Part shown: piece by piece, positions 15,494 through 24,651 of the stretch
Layout: every line of letters starts with the position of its first letter
Position numbering within the stretch: position 1 is the stretch's first letter
Assembly: GCA_036499825.1 (NCBI GenBank)
Contig: DASYCZ010000041.1
Location: 243,593-307,592, forward strand
Direction of reading: 5' to 3'
Length of the DNA stretch: 64,000 bases
Origin: Paradevosia sp036499825
GTDB lineage: Bacteria; Pseudomonadota; Alphaproteobacteria; Rhizobiales; Devosiaceae
Notes under the pieces: model-generated
What the model saw: the letters and a program-made list of their open reading frames with translations, nothing else
Told to the model about the DNA's origin: nothing
The model's database searches: none
Translations under genes and position numbers: made by a program

Positions 15494-16274
15494 TCCCGCG
15501 GATCATGCCGCCGTCGATGCGGATGCGGGCGCCCGTGATGTAGGACGCCCGTTCGCTGGCGAGGAAGGTCACGACGTCAGCCAGTTCCTCCGGCCGCCCA
15601 TAGCGGCCGGCAGGGATGGTGGCGAGCGATGCGGCCCGCACGGCTTCCACCGTCGTGCCGGTACGCTTGGCATTGGCGGCATCGAGCTGATCGACGCGTT
15701 CGGTGTGAATCCGGCCCTGGACGATGATGTTGACGGTCACGTTGTCCGCCGCCACTTCCGCTGCCAGGGTTTTGGACCAGCCGACTACCGCCGAACGCAG
15801 CCCGTTCGAGATGGCGAGGCGTGGAATCGGCGCTTCGACACCCGAAGAGGTGAGGGTGATGATGCGGCCCCACTTGCGCTCGGTCATCCTGGGCAAGAGG
15901 CGCGTCGTCAGATGGATCACGCTGCCGACCATAGCCTCGAAGCCGTCGCTCCAGGCATCCTGGCCGGTAGAGCGCGCTTCCCCCGGTGCCGGCCCGCCTG
16001 AATTGTTGATGAGGATATCGACACCGCCCTCGGCCAGCAGGCCATCGACCAGCGCGTCGACAGAAGTGCGGTCAGACAGATCAAGGCGGCGCGCCACGAT
16101 GCGACCCTTGGCATCGGCATGCAATTGCTTGCCCAAGGCATCGATCTCTTCGACGCTGCGCGCGGCCCCGGTGACCACCACGCCCTCATTGGCAAGCGAT
16201 ACCGCGATGGCGGCGCCCAGTCCCTTGCTGGCACCAAGAACGAGCGCCCGCTTGCCGTCCAATCCGAGCTTCAT
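15489..16274 (-). CDS. SDR-family oxidoreductase lacking the YxxxK catalytic pair
   Basis: This 261-residue Rossmann-fold protein has the cofactor motif GASKGLG (residues 14-20), an NNSGG structural motif (90-94) and the active-site Ser in TSSG (143-144). At the expected Tyr-x-x-x-Lys the sequence reads S156-N-G-L-R160, so both catalytic residues are replaced. The C-terminal SERASYITGARIRIDGG is normal for FabG-like SDRs. A subset of FabG-like proteins shares such replacements, and their activity is unclear. It starts 3 bases after the dehydratase gene stop and is its operon partner. The stop codon falls in the repeat. Confidence 0.88.
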   Translation of the reverse strand: MKLGLDGKRALVLGASKGLGAAIAVSLANEGVVVTGAARSVEEIDALGKQLHADAKGRIVARRLDLSDRTSVDALVDGLLAEGGVDILINNSGGPAPGEARSTGQDAWSDGFEAMVGSVIHLTTRLLPRMTERKWGRIITLTSSGVEAPIPRLAISNGLRSAVVGWSKTLAAEVAADNVTVNIIVQGRIHTERVDQLDAANAKRTGTTVEAVRAASLATIPAGRYGRPEELADVVTFLASERASYITGARIRIDGGMIRGI

Positions 16275-16277
16275 GCG

Positions 16278-17999
16278 TTATTTCCCTTCGTGAGTTGGCG
16301 ACGTGCCGCCATCGACGCGCAGGAAGTCGAAGTCGACGCCCTGATCTGCCTGCAGGACATGGTCGTCATAGAGCTGCGCATAGCCACGGACCGGCCGCTC
16401 CCTGGCGGGTGGCAGCGCCGCCAGGCGGCGCGCGATCTCGGTGGCATCCACTTCCAGGGTCAACTGCCTTTGCGGTACGTCGAGAGCGATGATGTCACCG
16501 TTCTGGACGATGGCGAGCGGGCCGCGACTGGCCGATTCCGGCGCGATGTGCAGCACGATGGTACCGAAAGCGGTGCCGCTCATGCGGGCATCGGAAATGC
16601 GCACCATGTCCTTGACGCCCTGCCGCGCCAGCTTCAGCGGGATGGGCAGGTAGCCGGCTTCGGGCATGCCGGGTGCGCCGCGCGGTCCGGCGTTACGCAG
16701 CACCAGCACATCATCGGCGGTGACGTCGAGATCGTCGCTGTCGACGCGCGCCGCCATGTCCTCGACCGAGTCGAACACCACGGCACGACCGCGATGCTGC
16801 ATCAGCTTCGGGCTGGCTGCGGTCTGTTTGATGATGGCGCCAAGCGGGGAGAGATTGCCGCCAAGCACCGCCATGGTGCCGGTCGGCTTCAACGGCTCCT
16901 TCATGGTGCGGATGATGGTCTGGCCGGGCACGTTCGGCGCGCCATCGACAACATCGCCGAGCGTTCTGCCGTCGATGGTCTCGGCGCTGAGGTCGAGCTC
17001 GGAAACCAGTTCGGCCAGCAGCCGCGGCATGCCGCCGGCGACATGGAACTGTTCCATATAGTGCTTGCCTGACGGCAGCAGGTCGACGAGCAGCGGCACT
17101 TTGTGGCCCAGATCATCCAGCGTTCGCATATCCAGCTCGACGCCGAGTCGGCCGCAGATGGCCGCCATATGCACCACCGCATTGGTCGAGCCGCCCATGG
17201 CCTGCAGCGCCACCAGGGCGTTGCGCAGCACCGGCGCAGTCAACAGCTCCCGCACGGTCTTTCCGCCATTGGCCGCGAGGCCGGCCGCCACGCGGCCGGT
17301 TTCCTCGGCCAGACGGATGCGCTCCGAAGAGGTGGCGGGGGCCGAGGCGGCGTTGGGGAGGCAGAGGCCCATGGCCTCTGTCAGGTTGGCCATGGTGCTG
17401 GCCGTGCCCATGACGGTGCAGGTGCCGACCGAGCTCGCCAGCTTGTTGTTGATCTCGTTGATCTCGGCCTCATCGATCTCGCCGGCGCGAAACCGTCCCC
17501 AGAAGCGCCGGCAATCGGTGCAGGCGCCGAGCTGTTCGCCCTTGTGGTGGCCCACCGACATCGGCCCGGTCGGCAAGAAGATCGCCGGCACTTCGCTGCT
17601 CGCGGCCGCCATGATCTGCGCCGGCAGGGTCTTGTCGCAACCACCGATCAGCACCACCGCGTCCATCGGCTGGGCGCGGATCATCTCCTCGGTCTCCATG
17701 GCCATCAGGTTGCGCAGATACATCGAGGTGGGCGAGGCGAAGCTCTCATGGATGGAGATGGTGGGGAACACCATGGGCAGCGCCCCGGCCAGCATGACGC
17801 CGCGCTTGGTCGCCTCGATCAGTTGCGGCACGTTGCCGTGGCAGGGATTGTAGTCGCTATAGGTGTTGGCGAGGCCGACGATGGGCCGGTCCAACGCATC
17901 GTCCGAATAGCCCATGGCCTTGATGAAGGCCTTGCGCAGGAACAGCGAAAATTCCTGGTCCCCATAACTCGTCAGCCTGCGGCGCAGCCCATTCGTCAC
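16278..17999 (-). CDS. IlvD/Edd-family dehydratase (sugar-acid or dihydroxy-acid dehydratase)
   Basis: This 573-residue protein has the three Fe-S ligand cysteines of the family: NPCHGN (Cys53), GGCDKT (Cys121) and GTCTVMGT (Cys194), and C-terminal ISDARMSGTAFGTIVLHIAPE. Family members dehydrate 2,3-dihydroxy acids or aldonates (arabonate, xylonate, gluconate) to 2-keto-3-deoxy acids. Start is GTG at 17999, with GGGAGGG 7 bases upstream; the open frame beyond it is not conserved-looking. Operon with an SDR rather than ilvC/ilvB genes points to sugar-acid catabolism rather than branched-chain amino acid synthesis. Confidence 0.9.
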   Translation of the reverse strand: MTNGLRRRLTSYGDQEFSLFLRKAFIKAMGYSDDALDRPIVGLANTYSDYNPCHGNVPQLIEATKRGVMLAGALPMVFPTISIHESFASPTSMYLRNLMAMETEEMIRAQPMDAVVLIGGCDKTLPAQIMAAASSEVPAIFLPTGPMSVGHHKGEQLGACTDCRRFWGRFRAGEIDEAEINEINNKLASSVGTCTVMGTASTMANLTEAMGLCLPNAASAPATSSERIRLAEETGRVAAGLAANGGKTVRELLTAPVLRNALVALQAMGGSTNAVVHMAAICGRLGVELDMRTLDDLGHKVPLLVDLLPSGKHYMEQFHVAGGMPRLLAELVSELDLSAETIDGRTLGDVVDGAPNVPGQTIIRTMKEPLKPTGTMAVLGGNLSPLGAIIKQTAASPKLMQHRGRAVVFDSVEDMAARVDSDDLDVTADDVLVLRNAGPRGAPGMPEAGYLPIPLKLARQGVKDMVRISDARMSGTAFGTIVLHIAPESASRGPLAIVQNGDIIALDVPQRQLTLEVDATEIARRLAALPPARERPVRGYAQLYDDHVLQADQGVDFDFLRVDGGTSPTHEGK

Positions 18000-18229
18000 G
18001 ATGCATCCCTCCCGATCTTTCGGTGCAACGTAACGGCGGATGGGAGAGGAAAAGCAACACCGATTCAGAATTTCAAAGAAAATAACAATTGTGATGCCGG
18101 GACAGCGGCATGAGCCGTTGTGGGCGCATAGCCTCTCCGGTATCTGTTGACCTCGATTTGGGGGAGTAGGTGGTTGGGTCGGCGACGCCGGCGCAACATT
18201 CACGCCTGCCCTGTCTTGGGGGTGGGTTG

Positions 18230-21200
18230 ATGGGGCGGACGGTCGGCTTTTCTGACTTGGGGATTGCCTGCATGCTGGTTTTCCGCCAGGTGCCGGGCCT
18301 GTTCCGCCGCATGGCGGGAGCACGGCTCCAGGCGTTGGTGTTTGTCGTCTCGCTGCTAGCGGCTCTCGGCGTCAGTGGCTCTGCGTTTGCGGATTGCACA
18401 TCTCCCCAGACCGCCACGATCGTCTCCGGCGGCAGCGCCACCTTCACCTGCGCTCTGTTTGGCTTCATATCGCCCCCAAACCAGGATCCTTCCCATGGCG
18501 ATCTGACTTTCGGGACTCCTCAGGACGTCTATGCCCTGATCTACCAGAACCACGATGACGGGGCGACGTCCGACAGCTTCATCGTCAAGGACGATTTCGC
18601 CAATCCGATACAGTTCAACATCACCATCACGCCGCAGACGTCGCCGCTGACGGTTTCGCCGGCGACCATCGTGGTGCCGGTGATTGGGGCCGCGTACTCT
18701 CAGACGTTCTCGACGACGGGGGGCACAGGCCCCTATACCTATTCAATATCCGGTAACTCGCCGCCAGGGCTGACCCTGTCGGGCAATACACTCAGCGGAA
18801 CGCCCACTGGGGCGGGCCCCTATGCCTTTACGGTGCACGTGTCGGACAATGCCGGCGTCACCATCGACAAGAATTACAGCACCACCATTGACGGTCCGAC
18901 ACTGACCGTTTCGCCGAGCGGCCCGCAGACCGCAGCTGTAAACCATTCGTACAGTCTGCAGCTTTCCACGACCGGCGGTACCGCGCCCTATACCTATTCA
19001 CTCAATCTCGGCAGCTTGCCGGCGGGGCTCACACTCTCGTCTGGCGGCCTCATCAGCGGCACGCCGACAGCCATTGGTCCCAACAGCTTTTCGGTGAAAT
19101 CCCAGGATAGCACCAGCAATTCCCTCAACGCCGTATACTTTGTGGCCAAGACTATCGACCTGACGGTCAGTGCCGCAAGCCCGCCGGGCGCGCCCACGAT
19201 TGGCACGGTGACGGCCGGCAACGGTATCGCAACGGTGAACTTTGCCCCTCCGGCCAGCGATGGTGGTGCGGCGATCGACAGCTACACCGTAACACCCAGC
19301 CCATCTGGCGCGCCGGTCTCCGGGTCAGGCAGCCCGATCGTCGTAAATGGTCTGACCAACGGCACGGCCTATACTTTCACGGTGACGGCGAAGAATGCCG
19401 TTGGTACAGGTTCCGCTTCGTCCCCGTCGGGTCCCGTCACGCCGCAGGGCCCGCAAAGCATTACTTTCAACAACCCCGGAACGCAGATTTTCGGCACGAC
19501 GCCGACGCTCACGGCCAGCGCCACCTCAGGCCTGGCGGTCAGCTTCACGTCGACCACGACGGGGGTCTGCACGATCACGACTACCGGTACGCTGACCTTT
19601 GTCAGTGCTGGCAGCTGTACGATCAATGCAAACCAAGGGGGCAATACCGCTTTTCTGCCTGCGGCCCAGGTCGGCCAGGCCTTCACCGTGAACGCCGTCG
19701 CTCCGGGCGCTCCGATCATGGGCACCGCGACTGCCGGCGACGGCGACGCGACGGTGACTTTCACCGCGCCGGCAAACAATGGCGGCACGGCCATCACCCG
19801 CTATACCGCCACGTCGAGCCCTGGTGGTCTGGAGGGAACCGATTTTTCCAGCCCGATTACGATCCCGGGGCTAACCAATGGTGTCGATTACACTTTCACG
19901 GTCACGGCGATGAATTCCGCCGGGACGGGTGGCGCCTCCGCCAGTTCCAATGCGGTTACTCCGAAAGCCGCGCAGACCATCACCTTCAACAATCCCGGCT
20001 CGCAGAATTTCGGCACGACGCCGACGCTGACCGCGACCTCGGATTCCAGCCTGACGATCGAGTTCACCTCCGCCACACCGGGCGTCTGCGCAATCAGTCA
20101 GGGCGTTCTCACCTTCCTTGCTAAGGGCAACTGCACGATCAACGCCGACCAGGGCGGTGACGCAGTTTTTCTCGAAGCCAATCAGGTCAGCCAGACCTTC
20201 ACCGTGAATGCCGTCGCTCCAGGTGCGCCCACCATCGGCACCGCAACGGCACGCGATGGAGCCGCCGCGGTGAGCTTCACGGCGCCCGCCAATACGGGGG
20301 GCGATAACCTTTGGTATTATACGGTGACCTCAAGTCCAGGCGGAATCGTCGGCATCGGTTCGGGCAGCCCGATCTCGGTGATCGGCCTCACCAACGGCAT
20401 CGCCTATACATTCACGGTCGCCGCTTCGAATAGCACAGGCCCCGGGCCTTCCTCCGAGGCTTCAAATTCAGTGACGCCGGCGGCCGCACAGACCATCACC
20501 TTCAACAATCCCGGTTCGCAGAATTTCGGCACCACGCCGACACTGATGGCGACGTCGGATTCCGGGCTGACACCGACATTCACCTCCACCACGCCGCTTG
20601 TGTGCGACATCACCAGAGACGGCGTTCTGACTTTCCACCTGGCCGGCACCTGTACGATCGCTGCCGATCAGGCAGGCAATGCCGGCTATCAGCCTGCGCC
20701 GACCGTCACCCAGTCCTTCAGCGTCGGCGCCGTGGCGCCTGATGCGCCGGTGATCGGCGTCGCCACAGCCGGCAATATGAAGGCCACGGTCAGTTTTTCT
20801 CCGCCTGCGGCCACGGGTGGCTCCAACATCACCGACTACACCGTGACCTCAAATCCGGGCGGTTTCACCAGCACGGGCTCGGCCAGCCCGATCGACGTGG
20901 CGGGCCTCACCAACGGCACCAGTTATACTTTCACGGTGACGGCGAGGAACGGCATTGGCACAAGTTCTGCATCGGCGGCCTCCAACCCGGTGACGCCGCA
21001 AGCCATCCAGACCATCACCTTCGCCAATCCGGGCACGCAGAGTTTCGGCACCACGCCGACTCTCACCGCAAGCGCGGATTCCGGTCTGGTGCCGACCTTC
21101 ACCTCCAGCACGCCGGCGGTATGTACGATCACAAGCAGCGGCCTTTTGACATTCGTTGCGGGCGGCACTTGCACGATCAATGCCGATCAGGCGGGCGATG

Positions 21201-23122
21201 GGGCGCATCAGGCGGCCGCGACCGTGTCGCAGTCGTTTGCCGTCTTGGCGCCGATTGCGCTGTCGCCCAGCACCCTGCCGGACGGCACGCAGCGGGTGGC
21301 CTATAGCCAGGCGATCACCGCGAGTGGTGGCACAGGCAGCTACACCTATAGCGTTTCCGGCACGCTGCCTGCAGGTCTCAGCCTGAGCGGTTCCGGCATT
21401 CTGGCCGGAACGCCGACCGCTTCTGGCAGCTTCAGCTTCACCGTCACCGCTGACGACGGCAGCACGACAGGGGCGCAACCCTACACGCTGGTGATCAAAC
21501 CCGCCGCGAGCCTGGTGTTCTCGCCCGCCGCCGGCAAATTGCCGAAAGAAGCGATGGTGGCCGAGGATTACGATCAGGTCATCGACGTCACGGGCGGGAT
21601 CGGCACGATCAGTTTTGCCATCAGCGCCGGCAAGTTGCCGGACGGGCTCAGCCTCGATGCCGCGACTGGCGAGATCAAGGGCAAGCCGGCGACCGAGACC
21701 AAGGGCAAGACCTACAGCTTCACCGTCACGGCGACGTCCACCGATGGCAGCACGGGTTCTGCCGCCTATACGCTGCCTGTCGTCGAGCGCGCGGTGATGG
21801 CCGACAACAAATCGCAGGATGTTCCGGCCGGCGCGACGCCGGTGCCGGTGGATCTGACCGCCGGTGCCACCGGCGGGCCGTTCAAATCCGCCGATGTGGT
21901 CAGCGTCGAGCCGCCGCAGGCTGGCACGGCCACGATCAATATGGGTGAGGTTGCCGCACTGGCGCCCGTCAAACCGACGAGCTTCTATCTGATCTTCAAG
22001 CCCAACCCGACCTATTCGGGCACGGCGCGGGTGCGCTTTACGCTGACCAGTAATACGCTGGGCGTGTCGAACCCCGCCACCGTGACCTATCGGCTGGCCG
22101 TCGATCCGGTAAAGGTCGCCGACACGGTCGATGAGCTGGTCAAGACTTTCGTTCAGACCCGTCAGTCGCTGCTGGCCAACAGTATCGACATGCCGGGGCT
22201 TATCGAGCGCCGCGCCATGGCCAATGGCCAGAGACCGGGCACGCTCGGCGTCAGTCCCTCGGAAGACGCGATGACCCTCAACTTCGCGTCCAGCCTTGCA
22301 GAACTGCGCGCTTGGAATGGCGCGGCCGGGGCAGCCGATGTCCTGGCGGGTCCAGCGGCGGCGCCGTTGCCGTTCAATTTCTGGATCGACGGCACCGCAA
22401 CGCTGCATGTCCGTGATGAGGATGGCACCGACGATCATTGGGGCAGGTTCGCGCTACTCTCGATGGGTGCCGATTACCTCGTCAACGACAAGCTGCTGGC
22501 CGGCGTCGCGCTCTATGCCAATTTCATGGATGACCTGACTGACCTGAGCAAGGTCTCGGGCAAGGGTGTCCTCGCCGGTCCCTATATCTCGGCGGAGATC
22601 GGCAATGGAGTGTTCTTCGATGCTTCCGTGCTGTACGGGCATTCCTGGAACGATGTCAGCACCGGCAGTTTCACCGGCAATTTTGAGACCGATCAGGTCC
22701 TCGCCAAGGCCAAGCTCGAAGGTCAGTGGCAGTTGGGCGACGCATTGTTGTTCCGTCCCAACGCCACGGCTTTATACCTGCGCGAAAATGCCGGGGATTA
22801 TGCCGTCACCGACGGCGACGGCACGATCGTGACGGTCAAGGGTTTCACCAGCGCGCAATTGCGGCTCTCGGTCGGTGGTAAGCTCGAATACACCATGGGG
22901 TTGGATAACGGCATGACCGTCGTGCCCTATTTGGGGGCCAATCTCGGGCTGTCGGCAATGGATGGCGCAAGCCTGGTGGACAATGGCTTCGGCACGCTGT
23001 CGGCCGGTTTCACGCTGGCCAGCGACAGCGCGTGGCGGCTGACCAGCGGCATCGAGCTCGGCCTCGAAGCCGAGGGCACACGCTCGGCTTCGGCCAAGCT
23101 CAGCCTTTCCGCCGGGTTCTAG
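18230..23122 (+). CDS. Large Ig/FnIII-repeat autotransporter (type Va) surface protein
   Basis: This protein of about 1630 residues begins with an extended N-region (LFRRMAGARLQ), a hydrophobic core and AFA cleavage (about residue 54). The passenger has two putative-Ig (He_PIG-like) domains (18649-19160), then four FnIII modules (APTIGTVTAGNG-type starts) alternating with four (Q)(S/T)ITF(N/A)NPG..FGTTPTL modules at a period near 515-522 bp. Two more Ig-like domains (21250-21790), a cadherin-like segment and a linker follow. The C-terminal beta-barrel spans about 22372-23119 and ends in Phe. It should be exported and surface-anchored or displayed, perhaps for adhesion. Start could instead be GTG 18170. 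Confidence 0.88.
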   Translation: MGRTVGFSDLGIACMLVFRQVPGLFRRMAGARLQALVFVVSLLAALGVSGSAFADCTSPQTATIVSGGSATFTCALFGFISPPNQDPSHGDLTFGTPQDVYALIYQNHDDGATSDSFIVKDDFANPIQFNITITPQTSPLTVSPATIVVPVIGAAYSQTFSTTGGTGPYTYSISGNSPPGLTLSGNTLSGTPTGAGPYAFTVHVSDNAGVTIDKNYSTTIDGPTLTVSPSGPQTAAVNHSYSLQLSTTGGTAPYTYSLNLGSLPAGLTLSSGGLISGTPTAIGPNSFSVKSQDSTSNSLNAVYFVAKTIDLTVSAASPPGAPTIGTVTAGNGIATVNFAPPASDGGAAIDSYTVTPSPSGAPVSGSGSPIVVNGLTNGTAYTFTVTAKNAVGTGSASSPSGPVTPQGPQSITFNNPGTQIFGTTPTLTASATSGLAVSFTSTTTGVCTITTTGTLTFVSAGSCTINANQGGNTAFLPAAQVGQAFTVNAVAPGAPIMGTATAGDGDATVTFTAPANNGGTAITRYTATSSPGGLEGTDFSSPITIPGLTNGVDYTFTVTAMNSAGTGGASASSNAVTPKAAQTITFNNPGSQNFGTTPTLTATSDSSLTIEFTSATPGVCAISQGVLTFLAKGNCTINADQGGDAVFLEANQVSQTFTVNAVAPGAPTIGTATARDGAAAVSFTAPANTGGDNLWYYTVTSSPGGIVGIGSGSPISVIGLTNGIAYTFTVAASNSTGPGPSSEASNSVTPAAAQTITFNNPGSQNFGTTPTLMATSDSGLTPTFTSTTPLVCDITRDGVLTFHLAGTCTIAADQAGNAGYQPAPTVTQSFSVGAVAPDAPVIGVATAGNMKATVSFSPPAATGGSNITDYTVTSNPGGFTSTGSASPIDVAGLTNGTSYTFTVTARNGIGTSSASAASNPVTPQAIQTITFANPGTQSFGTTPTLTASADSGLVPTFTSSTPAVCTITSSGLLTFVAGGTCTINADQAGDGAHQAAATVSQSFAVLAPIALSPSTLPDGTQRVAYSQAITASGGTGSYTYSVSGTLPAGLSLSGSGILAGTPTASGSFSFTVTADDGSTTGAQPYTLVIKPAASLVFSPAAGKLPKEAMVAEDYDQVIDVTGGIGTISFAISAGKLPDGLSLDAATGEIKGKPATETKGKTYSFTVTATSTDGSTGSAAYTLPVVERAVMADNKSQDVPAGATPVPVDLTAGATGGPFKSADVVSVEPPQAGTATINMGEVAALAPVKPTSFYLIFKPNPTYSGTARVRFTLTSNTLGVSNPATVTYRLAVDPVKVADTVDELVKTFVQTRQSLLANSIDMPGLIERRAMANGQRPGTLGVSPSEDAMTLNFASSLAELRAWNGAAGAADVLAGPAAAPLPFNFWIDGTATLHVRDEDGTDDHWGRFALLSMGADYLVNDKLLAGVALYANFMDDLTDLSKVSGKGVLAGPYISAEIGNGVFFDASVLYGHSWNDVSTGSFTGNFETDQVLAKAKLEGQWQLGDALLFRPNATALYLRENAGDYAVTDGDGTIVTVKGFTSAQLRLSVGGKLEYTMGLDNGMTVVPYLGANLGLSAMDGASLVDNGFGTLSAGFTLASDSAWRLTSGIELGLEAEGTRSASAKLSLSAGF
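19454..21240 (+). repeat. Four-fold coding repeat inside the autotransporter
   Basis: A unit encoding an ITFNNPGxQxFGTTPTLxA module plus an FnIII module recurs from about 19454, 19973, 20488 and 21010, i.e. at spacing 514-522 bp. Copies 2 and 3 share long stretches of nearly identical DNA (for example ATCACCTTCAACAATCCCGG at both), while copies 1 and 4 are more diverged. This suggests recent duplication or conversion in the middle of the array. Confidence 0.8.
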
Positions 23123-23335
23123 GCGATCGCCGCGCTCCGGTGCGGCGGCCGGCCTCGGGGGTGAGGCTCCACGGAAACGTCATGGGTCTCAGCCATAAAC
23201 TTGAGCCAATCCGCCGCCATCCGGTTGGCGGTGCGCGTCTCGCGCGCTAGTATGGCAGTTCCAATCTTGGCGAGTCCGGTATCGTGCTTTCAGGCGATGC
23301 GGCGGCGCTCGGCTTCCCGATCTCAGGAGTGACAA

Positions 23336-24367
23336 ATGGACTATCGCAAACTCGGCAATAGCGGCGCATCCGTGTCCAACTTTTGCCTTGGCACCATGAC
23401 CTTCGGCCACGAAGCCGATGAGGCAGCCTCCTTCAAAATCGCGGACGATTATGTGGCGGCGGGCGGCAATTTCATCGACACCGCCGACGTCTACACCAAG
23501 GGAGCCTCCGAGGAGATCATCGGCCGCTGGCTGCAACAGCGCAGCGGCATGCGCGATCGGCTGGTGATCGCCACCAAGGGGCGTTTCCCCATGGGCGAGG
23601 GGCCCAACGATCTCGGCCTCTCCCGGCGCCACCTGCGCGTAGCGCTCGACAATTCGCTCAAGCGTCTGGGCGTCGACCATATTGACCTCTATCAGATGCA
23701 CGCCTGGGACGCGCTGACGCCGCTGGAGGAAACCCTGCGCTTCCTCGACGACTCCGTCGCTAATGGGAAGATCGGCTATTATGGCTTTTCCAACTATCTC
23801 GGTTGGCACGTCACCAAGGCAGCGCAGATCGCCAAGGCACAGGGCTGGGCCCCGCCGGTGACGCTGCAGCCGCAATACAATCTCCTCATCCGCGACATCG
23901 AGCTGGAAATCGTTCCGGCAGTGCTTGATGCCGGCATGGGCCTCATGCCGTGGTCGCCGCTGGGTGGCGGCTGGCTCACCGGCAAGTACAAGCGCGACGT
24001 GCAGCCGACTGGCGCCACGCGCCTGGGGGAAAATCCGAACCGCGGCTCGGAATCCTTTCAGCGCCGCAATGATCAGGAACGTACCTGGCAGATCATCGAG
24101 GCAGTCGAGGAGATCGCCAAGGCCCGCGGCGTCAGCATGGCGCAGGTAGCGCTGGCCTGGCTGGTCGATCGTCCGGCGGTGACCTCGGTCATTTTGGGCG
24201 CTCGCACGCCCGAGCAACTTGCCGACAATCTCGGCGCCGCTGCGGTCAAGCTCACCGCTGACGAGACCGAAAAGCTCACGACCGTCAGCATGCCCAATAT
24301 CGCCATCTATCCCTATGGCGAACCGGGCCAGCGGCAGCGCAACCGCAACATCCAGGGCGGAAGGTAA
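23336..24367 (+). CDS. Aldo/keto reductase
   Basis: This 343-residue TIM-barrel NAD(P)H-dependent oxidoreductase has the full catalytic tetrad: Asp48 (FIDTAD), Tyr53 (VYTKGAS), Lys81 (IATKGRF) and His122 (YQMHAWD). The C-terminal GARTPEQLADNLGA segment binds the cofactor. It reduces an aldehyde or ketone, or oxidises a sugar; members near sugar operons often act as aldose dehydrogenases. AGGAGTGACAA precedes the ATG. It stands alone between the autotransporter and a convergent glycosidase operon. Confidence 0.93.
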   Translation: MDYRKLGNSGASVSNFCLGTMTFGHEADEAASFKIADDYVAAGGNFIDTADVYTKGASEEIIGRWLQQRSGMRDRLVIATKGRFPMGEGPNDLGLSRRHLRVALDNSLKRLGVDHIDLYQMHAWDALTPLEETLRFLDDSVANGKIGYYGFSNYLGWHVTKAAQIAKAQGWAPPVTLQPQYNLLIRDIELEIVPAVLDAGMGLMPWSPLGGGWLTGKYKRDVQPTGATRLGENPNRGSESFQRRNDQERTWQIIEAVEEIAKARGVSMAQVALAWLVDRPAVTSVILGARTPEQLADNLGAAAVKLTADETEKLTTVSMPNIAIYPYGEPGQRQRNRNIQGGR

Positions 24368-24452
24368 CGCTCTCACTTGAGATCGTGGGTGCTGCTCCAC
24401 CCCACCCTCAGTCCCGGCCATTCGAGCATAGCTCTCATGGCCTTCTTGCCTC

Positions 24453-24475
24453 AAATCATCCCAGTGGGATGATTT
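24453..24475. terminator. Perfect hairpin after the aldo/keto reductase gene
   Basis: AAATCATCCC (24453-24462) and GGGATGATTT (24466-24475) form a perfect 10-base-pair stem with an AGT loop in the 284-bp convergent gap. The stem's own ATTT end is followed by GTCGG. It probably terminates transcription of the aldo/keto reductase, or of the opposing glycosidase operon on the other strand. Confidence 0.6.
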
Positions 24476-24548
24476 GTCGGCCTGGGCCGACCGGCTGCGA
24501 AGCCCATTGAGGAGAGGGAGGCGTTGGCTGGGAGGCCGGCGTTCATCG

Positions 24549-24592
24549 TCTCCCTCCCCCATGTGGGAGGGATTAAGGGTGGGGGGCGACCC
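24549..24592. repeat. G/C-rich palindromic intergenic repeat, copy A
   Basis: TCCCTCCC (24551-24558) and GGGAGGGA (24565-24572) pair around a CCATGT loop and are followed by TTAAGGGTGGGGGG. The same layout recurs at 44519-44642, 51262-51480, 58192-58305 and 62690-62800, always outside genes. It resembles the short REP-like palindromes common in Hyphomicrobiales. Confidence 0.7.
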
Positions 24593-24651
24593 TGGATGGC
24601 GCTGTGCAGTTCGACGTGAACGCCGTTCCTCTGGCGGCAGAGGTGCCCTTT

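Noticed and set aside
16278..18323. Longer IlvD-like reading frame reaching 18323
   Set aside because: The extra 108 residues are Pro/Ser/Arg-rich, cross the region upstream of the autotransporter gene and lack family similarity; GTG at 17999 has a strong GGGAGGG site.
19454..21240. Possible CRISPR or other spaced repeat array
   Set aside because: The period is 514-522 bp, the repeats are in frame and encode protein modules of the autotransporter; there are no short identical repeats with unique spacers and no cas genes.
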